A stretch of DNA of 64,000 nucleotides from Mansonella perstans (taxonomy: Eukaryota > Nematoda > Chromadorea > Rhabditida > Onchocercidae): assembly GCA_037074765.1 (NCBI GenBank), contig JBAMDO010000010.1, positions 248,001 to 312,000 on the forward strand. The letters are read 5' to 3'. Both the position numbers and the translations under genes were made by a program. Every line of letters starts with the position of its first letter. Positions within the stretch are counted from its first letter, which is position 1. Below are positions 28,106 through 50,729 of this stretch, piece by piece. The notes below the pieces were generated by a model. The model saw nothing but the letters and a program-made list of their open reading frames with translations, made no database searches and was not told the DNA's origin.

Positions 28106-28779
28106 TTGTTATTCCTTTGTCCGTACTTTATGAATGATTATCCGCGAGTGATCTGCATGATGCTTATTCCGCTTACAAATATTTCAATCATGGTAGAATT
28201 CGAAAGCTGTTTTTAATAAAAGACGTGATAATGCTAATGTTTTACGATTTAAAAAATAGTTGCAAGACTTGAAAACGATTGGCATAAAGCTGCTTATCAT
28301 ATACTTGCCTCTTTTTTTTAGACTATTTCAGAGTCTCTCAAGAATTTTGCTAATAATTCCACGAGAGTTATAAGAGCATATTTATACTTTTCATGTTATA
28401 TTTAAAAGTTTTTCAATTGCAGTTACATAATTGCTGGAAATTTTCTTTTTGTATTCATACGCTTGATGCATTCAGATGACTTCTCTCATTACATGGTTCA
28501 AGATTTTTTTACCGTCGCAGCACTAAGAATTAAATTGATTCAGAGCTTTGGAGAGTTACAATCTCCTGAACATTAAATTCCTCCATCGACCCGCATAATA
28601 ACTCCAACATTTAATTATTCAGATTGAGAGCCAACAAACGATGATAAATGATGAGAGAAGATAGTTTTTGGAAAACCGTTAAGATATGTTTATATCTCCG
28701 ATTGAAAGTTCTCCAAAAGTTCGTGAAGATTTGCAAAAAGATCTAACTAAGCCTACTGCAAATGAGCAAATGATGGAAA
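28106..28779. other. Unique sequence outside the right arm
   Basis: Similarity to the GRK locus stops at 28105. A 47-codon open frame begins at ATG 28688 (MFISPIESSPKVREDL...). It looks more like chance or relic sequence next to the retroelement than a gene. Confidence 0.4.
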
Positions 28780-29900
28780 AGACTACTGCTCATAGGCAAA
28801 TTCGATTACAAAAGTCGTGGAGGAAATAGTCGATGAGCGATATTGGTGAGGTATGATTCCTTGTACATTGTTTTTTCTATTCGTGACTTATACTGCTTAT
28901 GATCTGAAAGGAGACACAAAAATATTGATTGGAATCTTCATATCTCATTTTTGGAGACAACTTTTGTAGCAGCAGATGACCAATTTACCGTAAAACACAG
29001 TTTATGAGGCAATGATCCTCCATCCTGAAGACAAGCCCTAACCATTCGCAGCCGCGGACTCAATACTTGTGACAATTACCTGTTCAAGGATAGTTACATT
29101 AGCCATGTAATATATCCAGTGAATGTTTAGGATTTTGCGGAGGCAGCGCTAATGGAAACATTTCAGCAATAAACGGCGGTAACGGTAGATGAGCAAATGA
29201 TTCAGATTCATATAGAAGGGTGACAATACAATAGCTCTATAAACAGCTGCTTTTCTTCAGATATTTGTTGTCACCAGACTATTTTATTGGGTTTTTTGCA
29301 GGTTCTTTTATGCCTTTGCTATTTTGTTGAGTATCTCTTTATCGATCGGAACATCCCAGGAGCTAGCTGATGCTTTTCAGATAAGTGAATTGACTTTAAG
29401 CTCTGAACCTATATTGTAATATGGGGTTGATATTTTTCTTATGGTCCAGCTAACAGAAAACTTTCCGTTCTCTTCAAGTTAATTTTCAGTCCAAAAATCT
29501 CAGCTTCTTCTATAAATCAGGATGTTAAACGCTGCCGAGCGACTTCTGTACATGCAAATAAGGACAGCATTATCAGCAACAGTTCGCGGATAAATTATTT
29601 AAAAGTTTTGGTGCGATCTTCAAGTTGCCTGAGGTTCAATAAGTTTCCATCGTACGGTATCAGATATAAATACCGTTTTCCTGTTTTCATCAATGTCTAC
29701 GTGATCCTTTGAAGCATCATGCTGAAGAAGATTGTAAATGAAGCTGATGCGAAAACGCAACATTGTTTCACATACCATTAGTTATTGGTAAGAGCTCAGA
29801 GAATCATATGTGATTTTGTATCAGACTATATCATTTTGAGGATCTTTAACAGGCATCCTAATCGCTCCAAGATCTGTCACAAGCCTTTTCTTTCACAAAT
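28780..29900 (-). mobile_element. Decayed non-LTR retrotransposon (reverse transcriptase C-terminal half)
   Basis: Read on the minus strand, conserved pieces of an endonuclease/reverse-transcriptase LINE appear in the right order but in shifting frames with stops. These are GIYI.YRT near 29650-29670, a catalytic box decayed from ADD to VADNAVL (29581-29561), FIEEAEIFGLKINLKRTE (29515-29461), IDKEILNKIAKA (about 29350-29310), KAAVYRAIVLS (about 29250-29218), and RCLRKILNIHW followed by NVTILEQV.VTSIES (about 29145-29050). The order and spacing match the C-terminal half of RTE-like or related LINE polyproteins. Many stops and frameshifts show it is long dead. Edges are approximate; no target-site duplication or poly-A tail was identified. 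Confidence 0.7.
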
Positions 29901-32900
29901 TTGCTCATAATATCAAGATTTTCATGAAACAAATGAAAGTATCTTTTGCCATTTCTCTGAAAATAAATACCATATTTGTGGTAATAACATGTAATTCAAA
30001 TAACTGGATATTTGTTCGCAAATTAAATAATAGTAAGCTTACTTATCACATTGATTTTCAGATAGAAGTTCTTCCGTAATTTGCGAGTACTAATCTGTTC
30101 AAAAGTATTCTTACGATGATTTTCACAGCAGTCAAAGTTATATTTCGATTATTCGAACAATCACCAAATAATTTCTCTCTTCATCATATTCACATATAAA
30201 CATAAAAAACTTCTTGCAGTCACTCTGATGCTATGGATTCTTGGGCATGTACAGTTATTCTTTAAGGAGGTAATGCGATTAAGATGATTGCTTTCGCAAA
30301 CGAAACTATGATTTTCTGATAAAAGAAACTAAGAGAAACTCCATACATAGTCGCATTTTTGACTGTAAATTCAGAACATACATCTGTCTTCTTAATATAT
30401 TATTGTTTTGATGAGAAATTATGCAATTTTCATGACTTTTTTTTCTAGCAAATTCCAGATGAATATTAAAGTGAACCAAATATTTAGCCATAGCTGGATA
30501 TTAGTTTGCAAACAAACATTGAGAAACATCACTTGCTGGAAGAAAAAGGAAATATTGGCATTAATCCTAGCTAACGTAAATATTATTGTCGTAACAAAAA
30601 ATATTAGCTCTTGAGTAATGAAATACAATATTTGGTAAACAGCATAATGTTTCATGTCATTTGTCGCATCTTTTGAAATGCGCCTACTTTTTCGTTGTCT
30701 TCAAAACATTGTTTCTTTATTCTTTCTCTAAAATCCATTTTAAAAAAGTTATCAATCACTTCCACACACTTTTTCATTTCAAGGCAAATATTATTAAAAT
30801 ATAATCCTACAGCTCTGTTTTCACTTCATTCCAAGTGCGACTTCTATCTACACTTCATTGTATACTAGGAACAAATGCAATGGATAAACATCAAATTAGC
30901 ACTTTGTTCTTTTTTTATGTTTGCTACTTAATTCTGTTCACACATTCAACTCCAATCAACAATTTTTTTTTACATTTGAAAAGTCTGGATAATCTGTGGA
31001 AAAAATTTACATGCAAAGTGAAAGTATTCCTGAACACCTTAGACAAAGTTCTTGCATTTCTTGCAGTACTAAATGGCAACTTATTCAGTGTTGCAAGAAT
31101 TAAGTCATCCTTGAAATATAAAACATAACTGAAAATATTGGAAGCTTTGAACCTAATCTTACCGTTAAATCTTTATCTTGCAAGATAAAGCAGAATTTTA
31201 TTCTATCATTGTCTCATTTTTTTGTTTTATTCTTTTTGACATTTTGGAAAAGTTTTGAGCATTTGGAATTTTTTTGAACAAAATTTAGGAAATATTTTTA
31301 GCAGGTACAATAATGATATACCGATAGTTATCTTTGGGTCGCATTTTATTATTATCTCATAACCGATTTGCTATTTAAGTATTTAACGAAGGATTCAGTG
31401 GCTGTGAAAGATTTTTAAATATAATTTGATATCTGTTTATCTTCATCTTAGCCTGTCAAAGTTCCTAGATCAATCCATACACTTGTGATCTTCGACTATT
31501 TCCCTGTTATTTATTTCGTATATGATCACTAATATTGCGCTTTCAATGGCTTCCATACTTAACCTTCTTACTGTTTGCATTGATAGTTATTTGAAAAACT
31601 GCAATTTACACTAATTTATTGAAGTGACATATCTATAGAGTAGCATATAATGAAATAAAAATATATGAATTATAAATAATTACAAAAATATAAATTACGG
31701 CCAATCTATGGCCAATCTTTTATATAAAACTTGGCACCAGTTTTTAAAGACCAAAAATGATTTCCGTTTTTTGGATTACTTTCCGCACTATCAGTTTATC
31801 CTATATTGTTAGGAGCAAACAATCATGCAAAAAATATTTATTGATGTTCCCCGTACGTCTGATAAACTAATTGTTAAAGTGAATTATATTGTTGAAAAAT
31901 TGTAAGGAGTAAATTCTTGGTAATTGGTACTGAAATTCCATATTAGCTAACTTGATACTTCAAAAAAATGAAACAAAATATTGTTTCAATGATGTTATTC
32001 ACTGATAATTGACATATTATTTTACAAAATGAAGTTATAACTTTGAAGACAACTTTTTCTAAGCATGTGATAGAAGCAGTATAAATTCATAAAAGCTTTC
32101 TTCGTAATCACATCATCATTATTACCATTATTTCGGTTTAGCCCTGTTAAGCAAATTATATAGTACTCTTTATACCGTATTACTGAGAGCAGTAGAACAA
32201 ATAGTGAAAGTATAGTTGTGAAAATATGTGTATATTTTATGCATATTCAAGACATAATTTGAGAGATTCTATTTGTCTCTTTTCCTCCATATCTTTCAAT
32301 ATTAATTCCATGTCTCCATAATTTTCCGGAACCTCAAATGCCATATATTGTTAGCAAATAAAACTCCAAAATTCACAGAAAATGCTCATTTGGCAAAGAA
32401 GGATGGGAAGCATTTCAAATCGGAACAGTTACATTTCGAATCCAGCATTAGCATTTAACTTTTTTATTCTGCAAATTACATATCTCTTTTATTTCTATCT
32501 AAAAAAAAAAAAAAAAAAAATACCAAGAAGAATGGATAAAATTATGGTACTAAAGAGGTCTCAAAATTTTGCTCGAAGAATTCTAAAAAAGCTTATCATA
32601 ATACAAAGTAGATTGGGTGAATATTCGCTTAACTTTTTTAGATCAAAACATTTTTGTGGTAATAAATATAGCAGAGGAGTTTGGCAATGATGTTTATATA
32701 GGCTTATCTACGGCCAAATTTTTATTTTATCAAAATAAATTACATTTTGTTTGAAATGAAGAAAAGAGTAATTTCTAAGAATTTCACCACATTATCCACA
32801 AAGATCCAAATTCAATTTCTATAAAGCTTACTCAGCTGATGCGATTAGTTATTTGTTTTGGCTGATCACGTTCTTTATGGTTCCATTTTAATTTTTATCA

Positions 32901-33994
32901 AATGTAAGAAACTGGGAAATTTAATGACAGTCATGAAATGCCGGAAAGTCAGAGTCGTAAACATTGTTGTTAATTAACAACAACGGAACAGCTCCTAAAT
33001 TTAATGAAATTTTTGTCTAAAAAAAAATTTGAAGGGTAGAAATTAATGGCAACTGCAATATAAATAGCATTTACAAATGATACCGCAATTCCTGTTGTTT
33101 AGCTGCTTTTAGCATTACTTTCATTGTCTGAAGACCAAAGTTTGAAAAACATTTCGCCCCTTGCCACTGAATTATATCCATGCGATATTATGTGAAGAAA
33201 AAAAAACGAAAAAAGCAAGCTATGAAATGGAAACCAGCAAATACTATTAGCTTTTTTCTTAAATATTTGTTTTATTCATCATTTGCATCTTCAATTTTTC
33301 AGTAACGCTGAGTGGATAAAAGTAACCTAATCATGTTACCAGTTTAATACATTTTAACAAATATTTAATTTTTCTTTGTTTTTTGGATTAAAATTACTGA
33401 TTAGCTCTTAAAGTATTATTGAGGAGCCTACGTTTTCAGTGATTTATTTTTTAAATTTCCTTGTTCAATTCACCTATCAAAATTATGTTTTGGATTGTTT
33501 ATGGGAACATTTTACCGATTTCTTATCTCATATCGAGATTCTTTAATCATGATCAATAGCGATCACCCTACAAGCTATATATTGAGATAATAATAAGCAG
33601 AAGATTTTGGAAGAAATCAAAATTGGAAACTTTTATTTTTCATCCTACGATTCAGCATGTGCATACTTTATTAACATTTAGGAAGTAATTTACCAAAATC
33701 TTCTTTATTTCTTTATTTTTATTTCACTGGGAAAATTGTTCAACATTCATTTTTAAAATTAAATTCAGGCATATTTTTCTGAATTAATACTCTAGATATA
33801 ATCTTCGTCATTTATTCTTACTTTAAAGTAAGACTGTAAAAAAAAATTCGCTTTTAAGGTATTATTCTTGTCAGGTAAATGCTTGAAATAATTTGCTGAA
33901 AAGTTATTTTAGTTGGTGCATAATTTAATCCATAATTTTAACTTGTATTAATGTTATTGCCCCATTTAGAAATAAATATATATTATATTCTTAG
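29901..33994. other. Gene-poor AT-rich region
   Basis: No gene recognised. It includes one 82-codon open frame at 30880-31128 noted separately, an A20 tract at 32501-32520 inside a lysine-rich chance frame, and a degenerate duplicate of ATATTATATTCTTAGATTT near 33975-34023. Both strands show only short overlapping frames elsewhere. Confidence 0.45.
30880..31128 (+). CDS. Possible small secreted protein (82 aa, hypothetical)
   Basis: From ATG 30880 the frame reads MDKHQISTLFFFYVCYLILF..., a signal-peptide-like start (charged n-region, hydrophobic core, small residues THS), followed by a 60-residue Lys/Leu/Phe-rich tail with one Cys and a TAA stop. An upstream in-frame ATG at 30835 would spoil the signal peptide. 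No homologue is recognised, no splice or poly-A context was found, and T-rich DNA readily creates Phe/Leu-rich frames, so this is tentative. Confidence 0.2.
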   Translation: MDKHQISTLFFFYVCYLILFTHSTPINNFFLHLKSLDNLWKKFTCKVKVFLNTLDKVLAFLAVLNGNLFSVARIKSSLKYKT

Positions 33995-34282
33995 ATTTCT
34001 CAGAATATTATATTCTTAGATTTTAAATTTGAAATTTACATATTGCGATGGGAATTTGATGCTGGACCAAACTTGGCTAGCGCTTCTATGCATCATCTCG
34101 GACCGAACATAGATATTTCTAAGTTCTGAAAGCTGAAGAAAACTTATTACTATTAATGCTCATTTACATTCTTAATTTACTGCTAAAAAACAATAGCACA
34201 AGAGAAGCGTGGTGGAATTATTCAAACTACACCGAGAGAAATCAGAGAGGCAGTTTATCAGAAACGTGATCCGGAAATTTAA
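33995..34282 (+). other. Two short coding-like segments of unknown origin
   Basis: 33995-34129 is open to TGA and ends in LRWEFDAGPNLASASMHHLG... with better-than-background GC. 34196-34282 reads AQEKRGGIIQTTPREIREAV... to TAA. Both have protein-like composition rather than the Phe/Lys/Asn bias of neighbouring random frames, but the first ends in a stop and no good splice sites link them. They may be relics of a gene or transposon. No family was recognised. Confidence 0.25.
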
Positions 34283-37200
34283 ACATGAATGGAAAACAAC
34301 AATTAATTCAGTGTTCTTCTTTAAAGAATTTTTAGTCACAGTGAATATTTTGTTGCTTTGATTTGATGATTGTAGCTTGGAAAATGCTTCAATGAATTAT
34401 GATTCCGTTATTTTCAGTGGTGTTCCTATTAATGTTACACACAATCAGCACTCTATTTATATTTCAGACTTTTAATAAATATGTCCATTTTAACACACTT
34501 TTCTTAACAATCTGGTTGAACTAATAAGTCTACGTTTGAATGAAATTTCATAAAATATTCTGAGATTCAAATTTAGAAAGTGAAATCACATAGCTTTTTG
34601 ATCGTTTCCAAAAAAAAAGAAAAAAAAGTACTACTTAGTCTTTTTTTGTTTTTCATTTACAATCTGCGTCTCAATTCATTACTAAATTTATTGATTTACA
34701 TAATTTGACAAGAGATTTTGAGAAGCTTTTCACCGTATAATATTGCGTAGTGCGAGAAACTTTTGATTTGTGTACTGTCCTTATGCTTAAAGCGATTCGT
34801 AAGCTCTCGTTATCCTTGCTCCAGGCAATTTACCAGAGGAACACACCGACAGTTCTTATTTAGATACGAAAATAAATCTAGCTGGTAAATGCTTCAACTG
34901 ATCCATAATTGATGAACCTGGAAATAAGGTATGAATATAGCTTATTTTGGACTAAAATGTTTATTTTATAAAACAAGATGTCAATGATGTTTTAGGTATT
35001 ACAACACTGAATGCTAGAAATAAAAAGCGCGATGATTAGTAAATTTCTGATCAGTAAGCAGTATTTTATTCGACGAATTAATAACCGATAAGGTGTTTTG
35101 CAACCGGAATAGGGAATTCCTCTTATTTCTGCTTTTTGAAATATGTATCCGATAGAAGACAAATAAGTTTGTGGTCGACTTAACAGCTAATTACATTTTT
35201 TGTTTGATAAAGATCATTGAAAGCATTTCGGAAGTTACAGAGACTTGTGCTTCGTGCTAAATCTTTCCAAAAATCTTTTAACATTTCTTTGGAGAATTCA
35301 TAATTTAATTATTAGAGAAAGTACTGGAGAATAAAGAAGAAGTGATTTTAACTTAAAAAATATTGTAAAGTGTTATTCACTGTGTCAAATATTTATAAAC
35401 TGCAAAATATGCTTTAAATTTTTATGCAAAATGGAAAAGTTATAATTAACAAATCTTGCAGTAGGCCTAAAAATATTTTGACAAGAGAAATGACTTCCCA
35501 TCTCACTAATTTTTTTTTTAAAATATTTATTACATTGGTAACACGGATAATGCACTGTTACGAACTTTCTTTCCATCCTGAAAATGCTAATTACTCGGAT
35601 CAGAGTGACATATTATAGCGGTATTACAGAAAAAATGAGGTTAGATGAAATGAGAAAAGATTCAAATTAAAGTTCATTAAAGTTTACTCAAATGAACATT
35701 TTCCTCTTCAATCTTTATTTGTTTACAGTGGTTAAGTTAAAAAAAAAATTCATCATGATCTGCTGTCTCAAAATGCTATACAGCCCTATGGCAATTCGAC
35801 TTAAGAATTTTTAATTGTAACATCACTTACATAAAATGGATGAAATCATAAAATAACCTGATGAATTCGGTTTAATCTTTTGGTTAAATCACTCCAAAAG
35901 ACTTATCTTTCTAATGATCTCATGATCAATTGACCAGAATTGCTTCTAACTAGGCTTCTCACTTTGAGCAATACAAGAATTGTCACACAACATGTTTGAT
36001 AAATAACTTATGAAAAGGATTATCCGTGATATTAAGATATTATTTAAAGGTTATGGTAATTCTCCTGATGTTCTCTCTCAAATATCATAAAAAGGATAAA
36101 ATTTAATCGATTGTTCGCATATAAACGCTTCAGAAAAATTTTGACTTTGATTAATATTAGCTTTTGAAAAGGCGCTTGTGAATATTTCTAAATATATTGT
36201 CAAATGTCAGCGAATAGCAAAGTTCGACATACTTCAATTCCCATATGAGTCATTTGTTGTATTTCTTCCATTCCACCTCCATATTATTCTTCTTATGTTA
36301 ACTCCCAAACATTAGCTCAAATATCTTATCCTATCAATTTGCATTTTCATGACAGCTTTAACTTACCATTACTTGTTACTTGTTATTGCTATTTGGTAGG
36401 CTAATTTGAGCATTTCAATCTATATTAACAATTGTTATTTCAAATTGACAGATTGCTAAATTTTATACAACATCAATGTCACAAACTAAATTCAGCATGC
36501 GGCATAGAAATACAATTGACATGTTGTCGCATCAATTTCTTTTGATAATAAAATTGAGTGCGATTTTCAACTTCGAATTATGCAAATCTCAAAATACCCA
36601 TCTTATTCTATAGTATATTTATGCATGCAACTAATAACTATATATAAATAGCCAATGTAAGGAAACCAGTGATCAGTGTTCAAAATAAAAATTAGAAAGA
36701 AATGAAAAATGCCAAGTAATAAGCAATAAAGATACATATGTGGAAGTAGTTTTGTAGTATTTTCAACTCTTTAAGCACATTTCATTAGTATTTAATCTGT
36801 CGAAAGAAAGTAAATATATTGTTCAGCTGTTGTGGAGAACAAATGTTGTAGAGCAATTCTATAAATGTGGAAATTAACTAAAAAAATAATTGCGCAAGAT
36901 TTGTTTTTGTTGAAATTAAATTTTCCGCATTTCTATCATTTATTGTTCGTATCTTCAGAATTAACCCGTTAAAGGCGAAAAATCAATGTAAAACAAATGC
37001 ATTTAATCATGTGACAAAAAATTTGAACTGATAAATACAAATTAACTGATACAGTGATACGTCTACATAATTGAGGAAGGATAATTGGCAGTACAATGCT
37101 ATGATAAATGCAACATAACTATTAATTGTTTGATAAAAAAAACATTTGGAATTTTAATGAGTAAGAAAATAAAATTTTTTTTGTCCCTAAGAAAATTTAT

Positions 37201-38139
37201 CATTTGTTGCGAAAATCATATAAAACAGAAGTCAGTTTCTTCGATTAATGTTTAAATGGCAGTAATTTAAATTTAACTAAAACTATTCCTTTTACCGTCT
37301 TCATTTTGATGCTTTTGCGGAACCGGTTAGTTGAGATAAATAAGCACAAATCATATAATATATAAGATGGATTAATCATTAATTCACGCTCTTTACTGCA
37401 ATAATTTAAATAGTAAACAAAACAGAACGACAAATCAATGTGGATGAAGAAATAGACAGTAGGAGAAGGAATAAGGAAAAGGCAGAAGAATTAGAGTTAG
37501 AGAATTCCGGATGAGTTCAAAATGATCGGTTCAATGAGAATAGAGAGATGATGAATGGAAGAGCAGTTGCAATACTGCTATAATTACAGTATGAGAATTT
37601 CCATAGGGTGTGAAATAAAGGAGGAATTTTGGATTGGTGATGGCTGTAGGGTGGGGCATCTTGGCAAGTGATAGTTTGAAATCCGAAAGCTTGATTTCAT
37701 ATCAGCTTTTAATTTCCCCAGTGAGATTCAAGGCTTTTATTCAGCAAACACAACACGGAAATTCTTTCATTCAGTTCGAGTATTTCCTATTGAAAATTCC
37801 ACTTCAACATCAGTTTTCGTCGTATGCAAAATTTGAATAAAATTGACGACTTAGTTGATCCCGAGAGGCGTGGTTTTTTTGTCAACATTAACCAATAGAT
37901 AGGCAAACAAATTCATAGGCTTGGCAGATACATACACATAAACACATAGACATAGACAAGCACAAATATATGCACAGAATATCCAGGAATCAAGCAATAG
38001 AAAGGGGAGTTTTTCTGGTTGAATGTTTAACCGGCTTTCACGTTTTCCAAGCAGTAGGCAGCGGTAACGTCAGATTAGTAGGACCGTTAATAAGGAACAA
38101 CTTCAACAGGGCAGTAAATGTTCTGTATCGAACGCCAGT
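34283..38139. other. Region upstream of the COE/EBF gene
   Basis: No gene recognised. A 64-codon frame at 35424 overlaps an opposite-strand frame and is not supported. The last kilobase before 38140 is less AT-rich and should contain the 5' UTR and promoter of the EBF gene; no specific element could be assigned. Confidence 0.45.
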
Positions 38140-47688
<9,549 letters not shown>

Positions 47689-47970
47689 TTGGTCTAATCC
47701 GTAAAGTTAGTTATCTTAAATGGATTTCCATACTACAAAAATATTTATTCTACATTAGTCCTTGCATTTATTGTAATGAATCAAGCATAGATGTTGAAGA
47801 AATATTATCTTCTAATTGTGATATGTTTTTTCCGGCAACTATTGCTCATTTTGAATCCGTCGAAGACAAAACTGATGAAATCAGAAAAAAAAATAAGATC
47901 AGATAATCCAATAAATCATTGACAGTTATGTAATCTTTTGAAATTAATTAGATTATTTTATCTTAAAAGA

Positions 47971-47976
47971 AATAAA
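47971..47976 (+). terminator. Candidate polyadenylation signal of the EBF gene
   Basis: AATAAA lies 283 bases after the stop of the last EBF exon, in AT-rich 3' UTR-like sequence. Inferred from position only. Confidence 0.4.
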
Positions 47977-48083
47977 TAAGTTATTGTAGAAGTTCGCATT
48001 TTCGAAAATTATATTTTTAGCGTAAGGCTGTATGTAAAATTATTTTGTATTGAAAGCAACCAACTTGAAAGTTTTTGTTTCAG

Positions 48084-48194
48084 CTGATAACAATATACGG
48101 CAGAAGTGACGCAAGGATTCGGCAGCACGTGAAACTTGATTATGAATATCTGGATTTAAAGTATACTGAACATGCGGCTAAATCAGTTAGATGA
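48084..48194 (+). CDS. Orphan coding-like segment with splice acceptor
   Basis: After TTTTTGTTTCAG the phase-0 frame reads LITIYGRSDARIRQHVKLDY...EHAAKSVR and stops at TGA 48194. The composition is balanced and more GC-rich than the surroundings. An internal GTTAGA donor after codon 34 (48185) would join it in phase 0 to the segment at 49121. A GTATAC donor after 48160 would lead in phase to an acceptor before 48270. No upstream exon with a matching phase is evident, so it could be an alternative 3' exon of the EBF gene or part of an unrecognised gene. Confidence 0.3.
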   Translation: MITIYGRSDARIRQHVKLDYEYLDLKYTEHAAKSVR

Positions 48195-49120
48195 AGGTAG
48201 AAAAGAGTTGAAATTTATTAGATTAACTTAGAAAGTGTAAATTCGATCATACCTTCTTTTCGTTTCAGCGTTGGCATTCTTCGTCATAAGATGATACTTC
48301 TTCACGTACATTTCATCCATTATTTTCACTCTTGCAACTAACTTTTTTCGACAGATGTGCTACAATTATCATAGAAAATTATTGCATTCTTTGGTTAATT
48401 ATTTGATAGCTCAGGGTCATTTTTATTTTAAAACAAACATTTGTTAACTTCCGTTAACCATGCCAAAGCTACGACCTTATCCTAGGGCACTTCCATCACA
48501 AAGAATTTACGAAGCTCAACTGATTTAGTTAAGTTCGAATGGGCTTGTTAATCACAGTAATGAACAAAAATTTGGTTAAATGTGAATTTTAAAAAAAAAA
48601 AAAATAAAGCTGTACATAAAGCAACCCTCACAATAGTTTGTTTACGATGAACGGTATTCCGGTTAAACTATTTCTAAAATAAACAGAAAAAAAAAAGAGC
48701 CACAGGTACGCAACCTTTTTGCTCATTTGTTTATTGTTTCCTATTTGAAATTTAACAAAAGAAGAACTGATCAGAATATAACCTTAAAAGATTTTCGAAA
48801 TAACTAAATTGCAGTAAAATTATTTCCTTTTCTGAATGCTAATTTTCATCAATATTCCAAATTATAATTAACAAAGTGAAGAATGTGATATGAAAAGAAA
48901 AATCATTAAATTTTATTTCATCCTACAATTCACATTTGAAAAGGAGTGAAAGTAATGAAAGAGTTTTGCGTCAAAAAATGTAATTAATTCTGCGACGAAG
49001 AATTTCTTCACTTGAAAACGGCGGAATAGAATATAAATCGAATTTATTACTTTAATCTAACCTGATCTAAGAATATTTCAACTCTTTTTTCTTACCTTTA
49101 ATTTTATTCGGTTGTTTCAG

Positions 49121-49216
49121 TTGGACGCTCAGTTTATGTTAAATGCCGCAGATATATCACGATCAAGCTTTACGTATTACTATGTTACTTCTGCTGAAGA
49201 TAGCCTAAAAATCTGA
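49121..49216 (+). CDS. Orphan terminal-exon-like segment with poly-A signal
   Basis: After CGGTTGTTTCAG the phase-0 frame gives LDAQFMLNAADISRSSFTYY...EDSLKI and stops at TGA 49216. Two overlapping AATAAA signals follow 16-26 bases later (49232-49242). Acceptor, frame and poly-A signal together look like a real last exon. A phase-2 frame through the same DNA is also open to 49,2xx, so frame is uncertain. No family was recognised. It may pair with the segment at 48084-48185. Confidence 0.35.
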   Translation: MDAQFMLNAADISRSSFTYYYVTSAEDSLKI

Positions 49217-50638
49217 ATACTTTCGATGTAGAATAAAATAAAGTTTGCAGCAGTTATAAATAGAGTATTCATTCATAAAACAAAAAGGTAGTCAAAAAGA
49301 AAAAAACAAATTTAAAAAATTTTTAATTTTGATTTGTTGCTGAAAGATGAAAAGATTTTTGTTAACAATAGTAATTCATTACTTGTACTATCATAAAGAA
49401 GAAAATTTTAGGTTGAGTTGTATTTATTGCATTTTCTAATTTGTATTTTGCAACTTTTTCTCAAAATTTTTGCATTTTTTTTTAGCTTTTATATATTAAC
49501 GTTATTTCCATAACTTATTTGAGAGTTTTCTTATATAGGAGAGTTAAACAAAAAAAAAAAAAAAAAAATTAAGAAATAATTTATTGAAGTTTTAATTGAA
49601 ATCGTGGAATGTATATTTCTTTTTTTGCTACATAGCTGAAGAATGTGATAGTGCTAAATTTTATAAAAGTCATATTTCCGTATGTGCAAATCTTGGTTCC
49701 GTAACTGGTTGATTGTTCATCTTTTCAGCAAGCGGGTAAAAAAGAAACCTTTGCTTTTTTAATTCTTTATAGTTTGAAATGAATTTTTTTTCCTACTCCA
49801 TATTATGTAATTAAAAAGTAAAAAAGTAAAGGTTTTTAACGAAGAACAAAGAATGTATACATTCTGTTTTTGTAAATGGTTCAGAATGTTATTAGATTTC
49901 CTTATTGTTATAGCACTTTAATTAAATTGTATTTCGTTGTATTAACAATAAATAATTTATAAACAATAAACAATAATATGACCAATATAATATGACCAAT
50001 ATGTTATTGTATTGTATATAAAAGAAATTGATTGGAATTCATTGCAAAGGAACTTTGCAAGTTTTAAAATTTAAATAATGAACAAAAATAACACTTAAAA
50101 ATCAATGCAGATAAACTGAAACGAAAATTTTGGACTATCTCTTGATCATCGGGATTTCATCTTAATTTATTAACGATTAAATTCTCTGGCATAAAACTGA
50201 TTTAGTAAATTACATTTCTGAATAGAATAATTAATTTAACGTTTCAGAAAGTTTTTATGAATAAAATGAGAAAAATTGCTGCAATGAAAGAAAAAAAGGG
50301 AAAGAGGAAGTGATAAATAATGTGCAAACGGCATTACAACAAATTTGATGATTGACTTACCGATCTATCCCAGCAACTTCTTCGTTCTGTTCTTTTGGTT
50401 TTTCTTTTCGTTTGGTATCTTTTATGATTTCTGATGCTCATCATCGTTTCAGTTCAACCTTTAGTGATAACTTTAGTCACTATAATATTAGCTGATAGTA
50501 TTAGCTATTAGAACATTTTGATGATTGCTGCCAGCACATTTTGTATTTTTTAACGATACTTCAACCTCTGATATGATTTCTACATCTTTGGATTGTAATT
50601 TTGATTATTTTGCAAATTGAAATGAAAATATTAAACAG

Positions 50639-50729
50639 TCTGATGAATGCTCCGTTTGGAGCAACAGAACCAGTTTTCTCGTCTTCAACAGTTTCCAGTA
50701 CATCGATGTTTATCATTGGTTTAATTTAA
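50639..50729 (+). CDS. Possible alternative last exon of the EBF gene
   Basis: After ATTAAACAG the frame LMNAPFGATEPVFSSSTVSS... ends at TAA 50729. Its NAPFGATEPV matches FAPFGAVNPF at the start of the accepted last EBF exon (47618), at both DNA and protein level, and it is Ser/Thr-rich like the EBF activation region. The acceptor needs a phase-2 donor: EBF exon 10 ends in phase 2, exon 12 in phase 1, so splicing from exon 12 would need another donor or exon. It may be a duplicated last exon, functional or not. Confidence 0.3.

Noticed and set aside
32382..32690. 102-codon frame across an A20 tract
   Set aside because: The frame is carried by a homopolymer-coded lysine run in AT-rich DNA, with no family resemblance.
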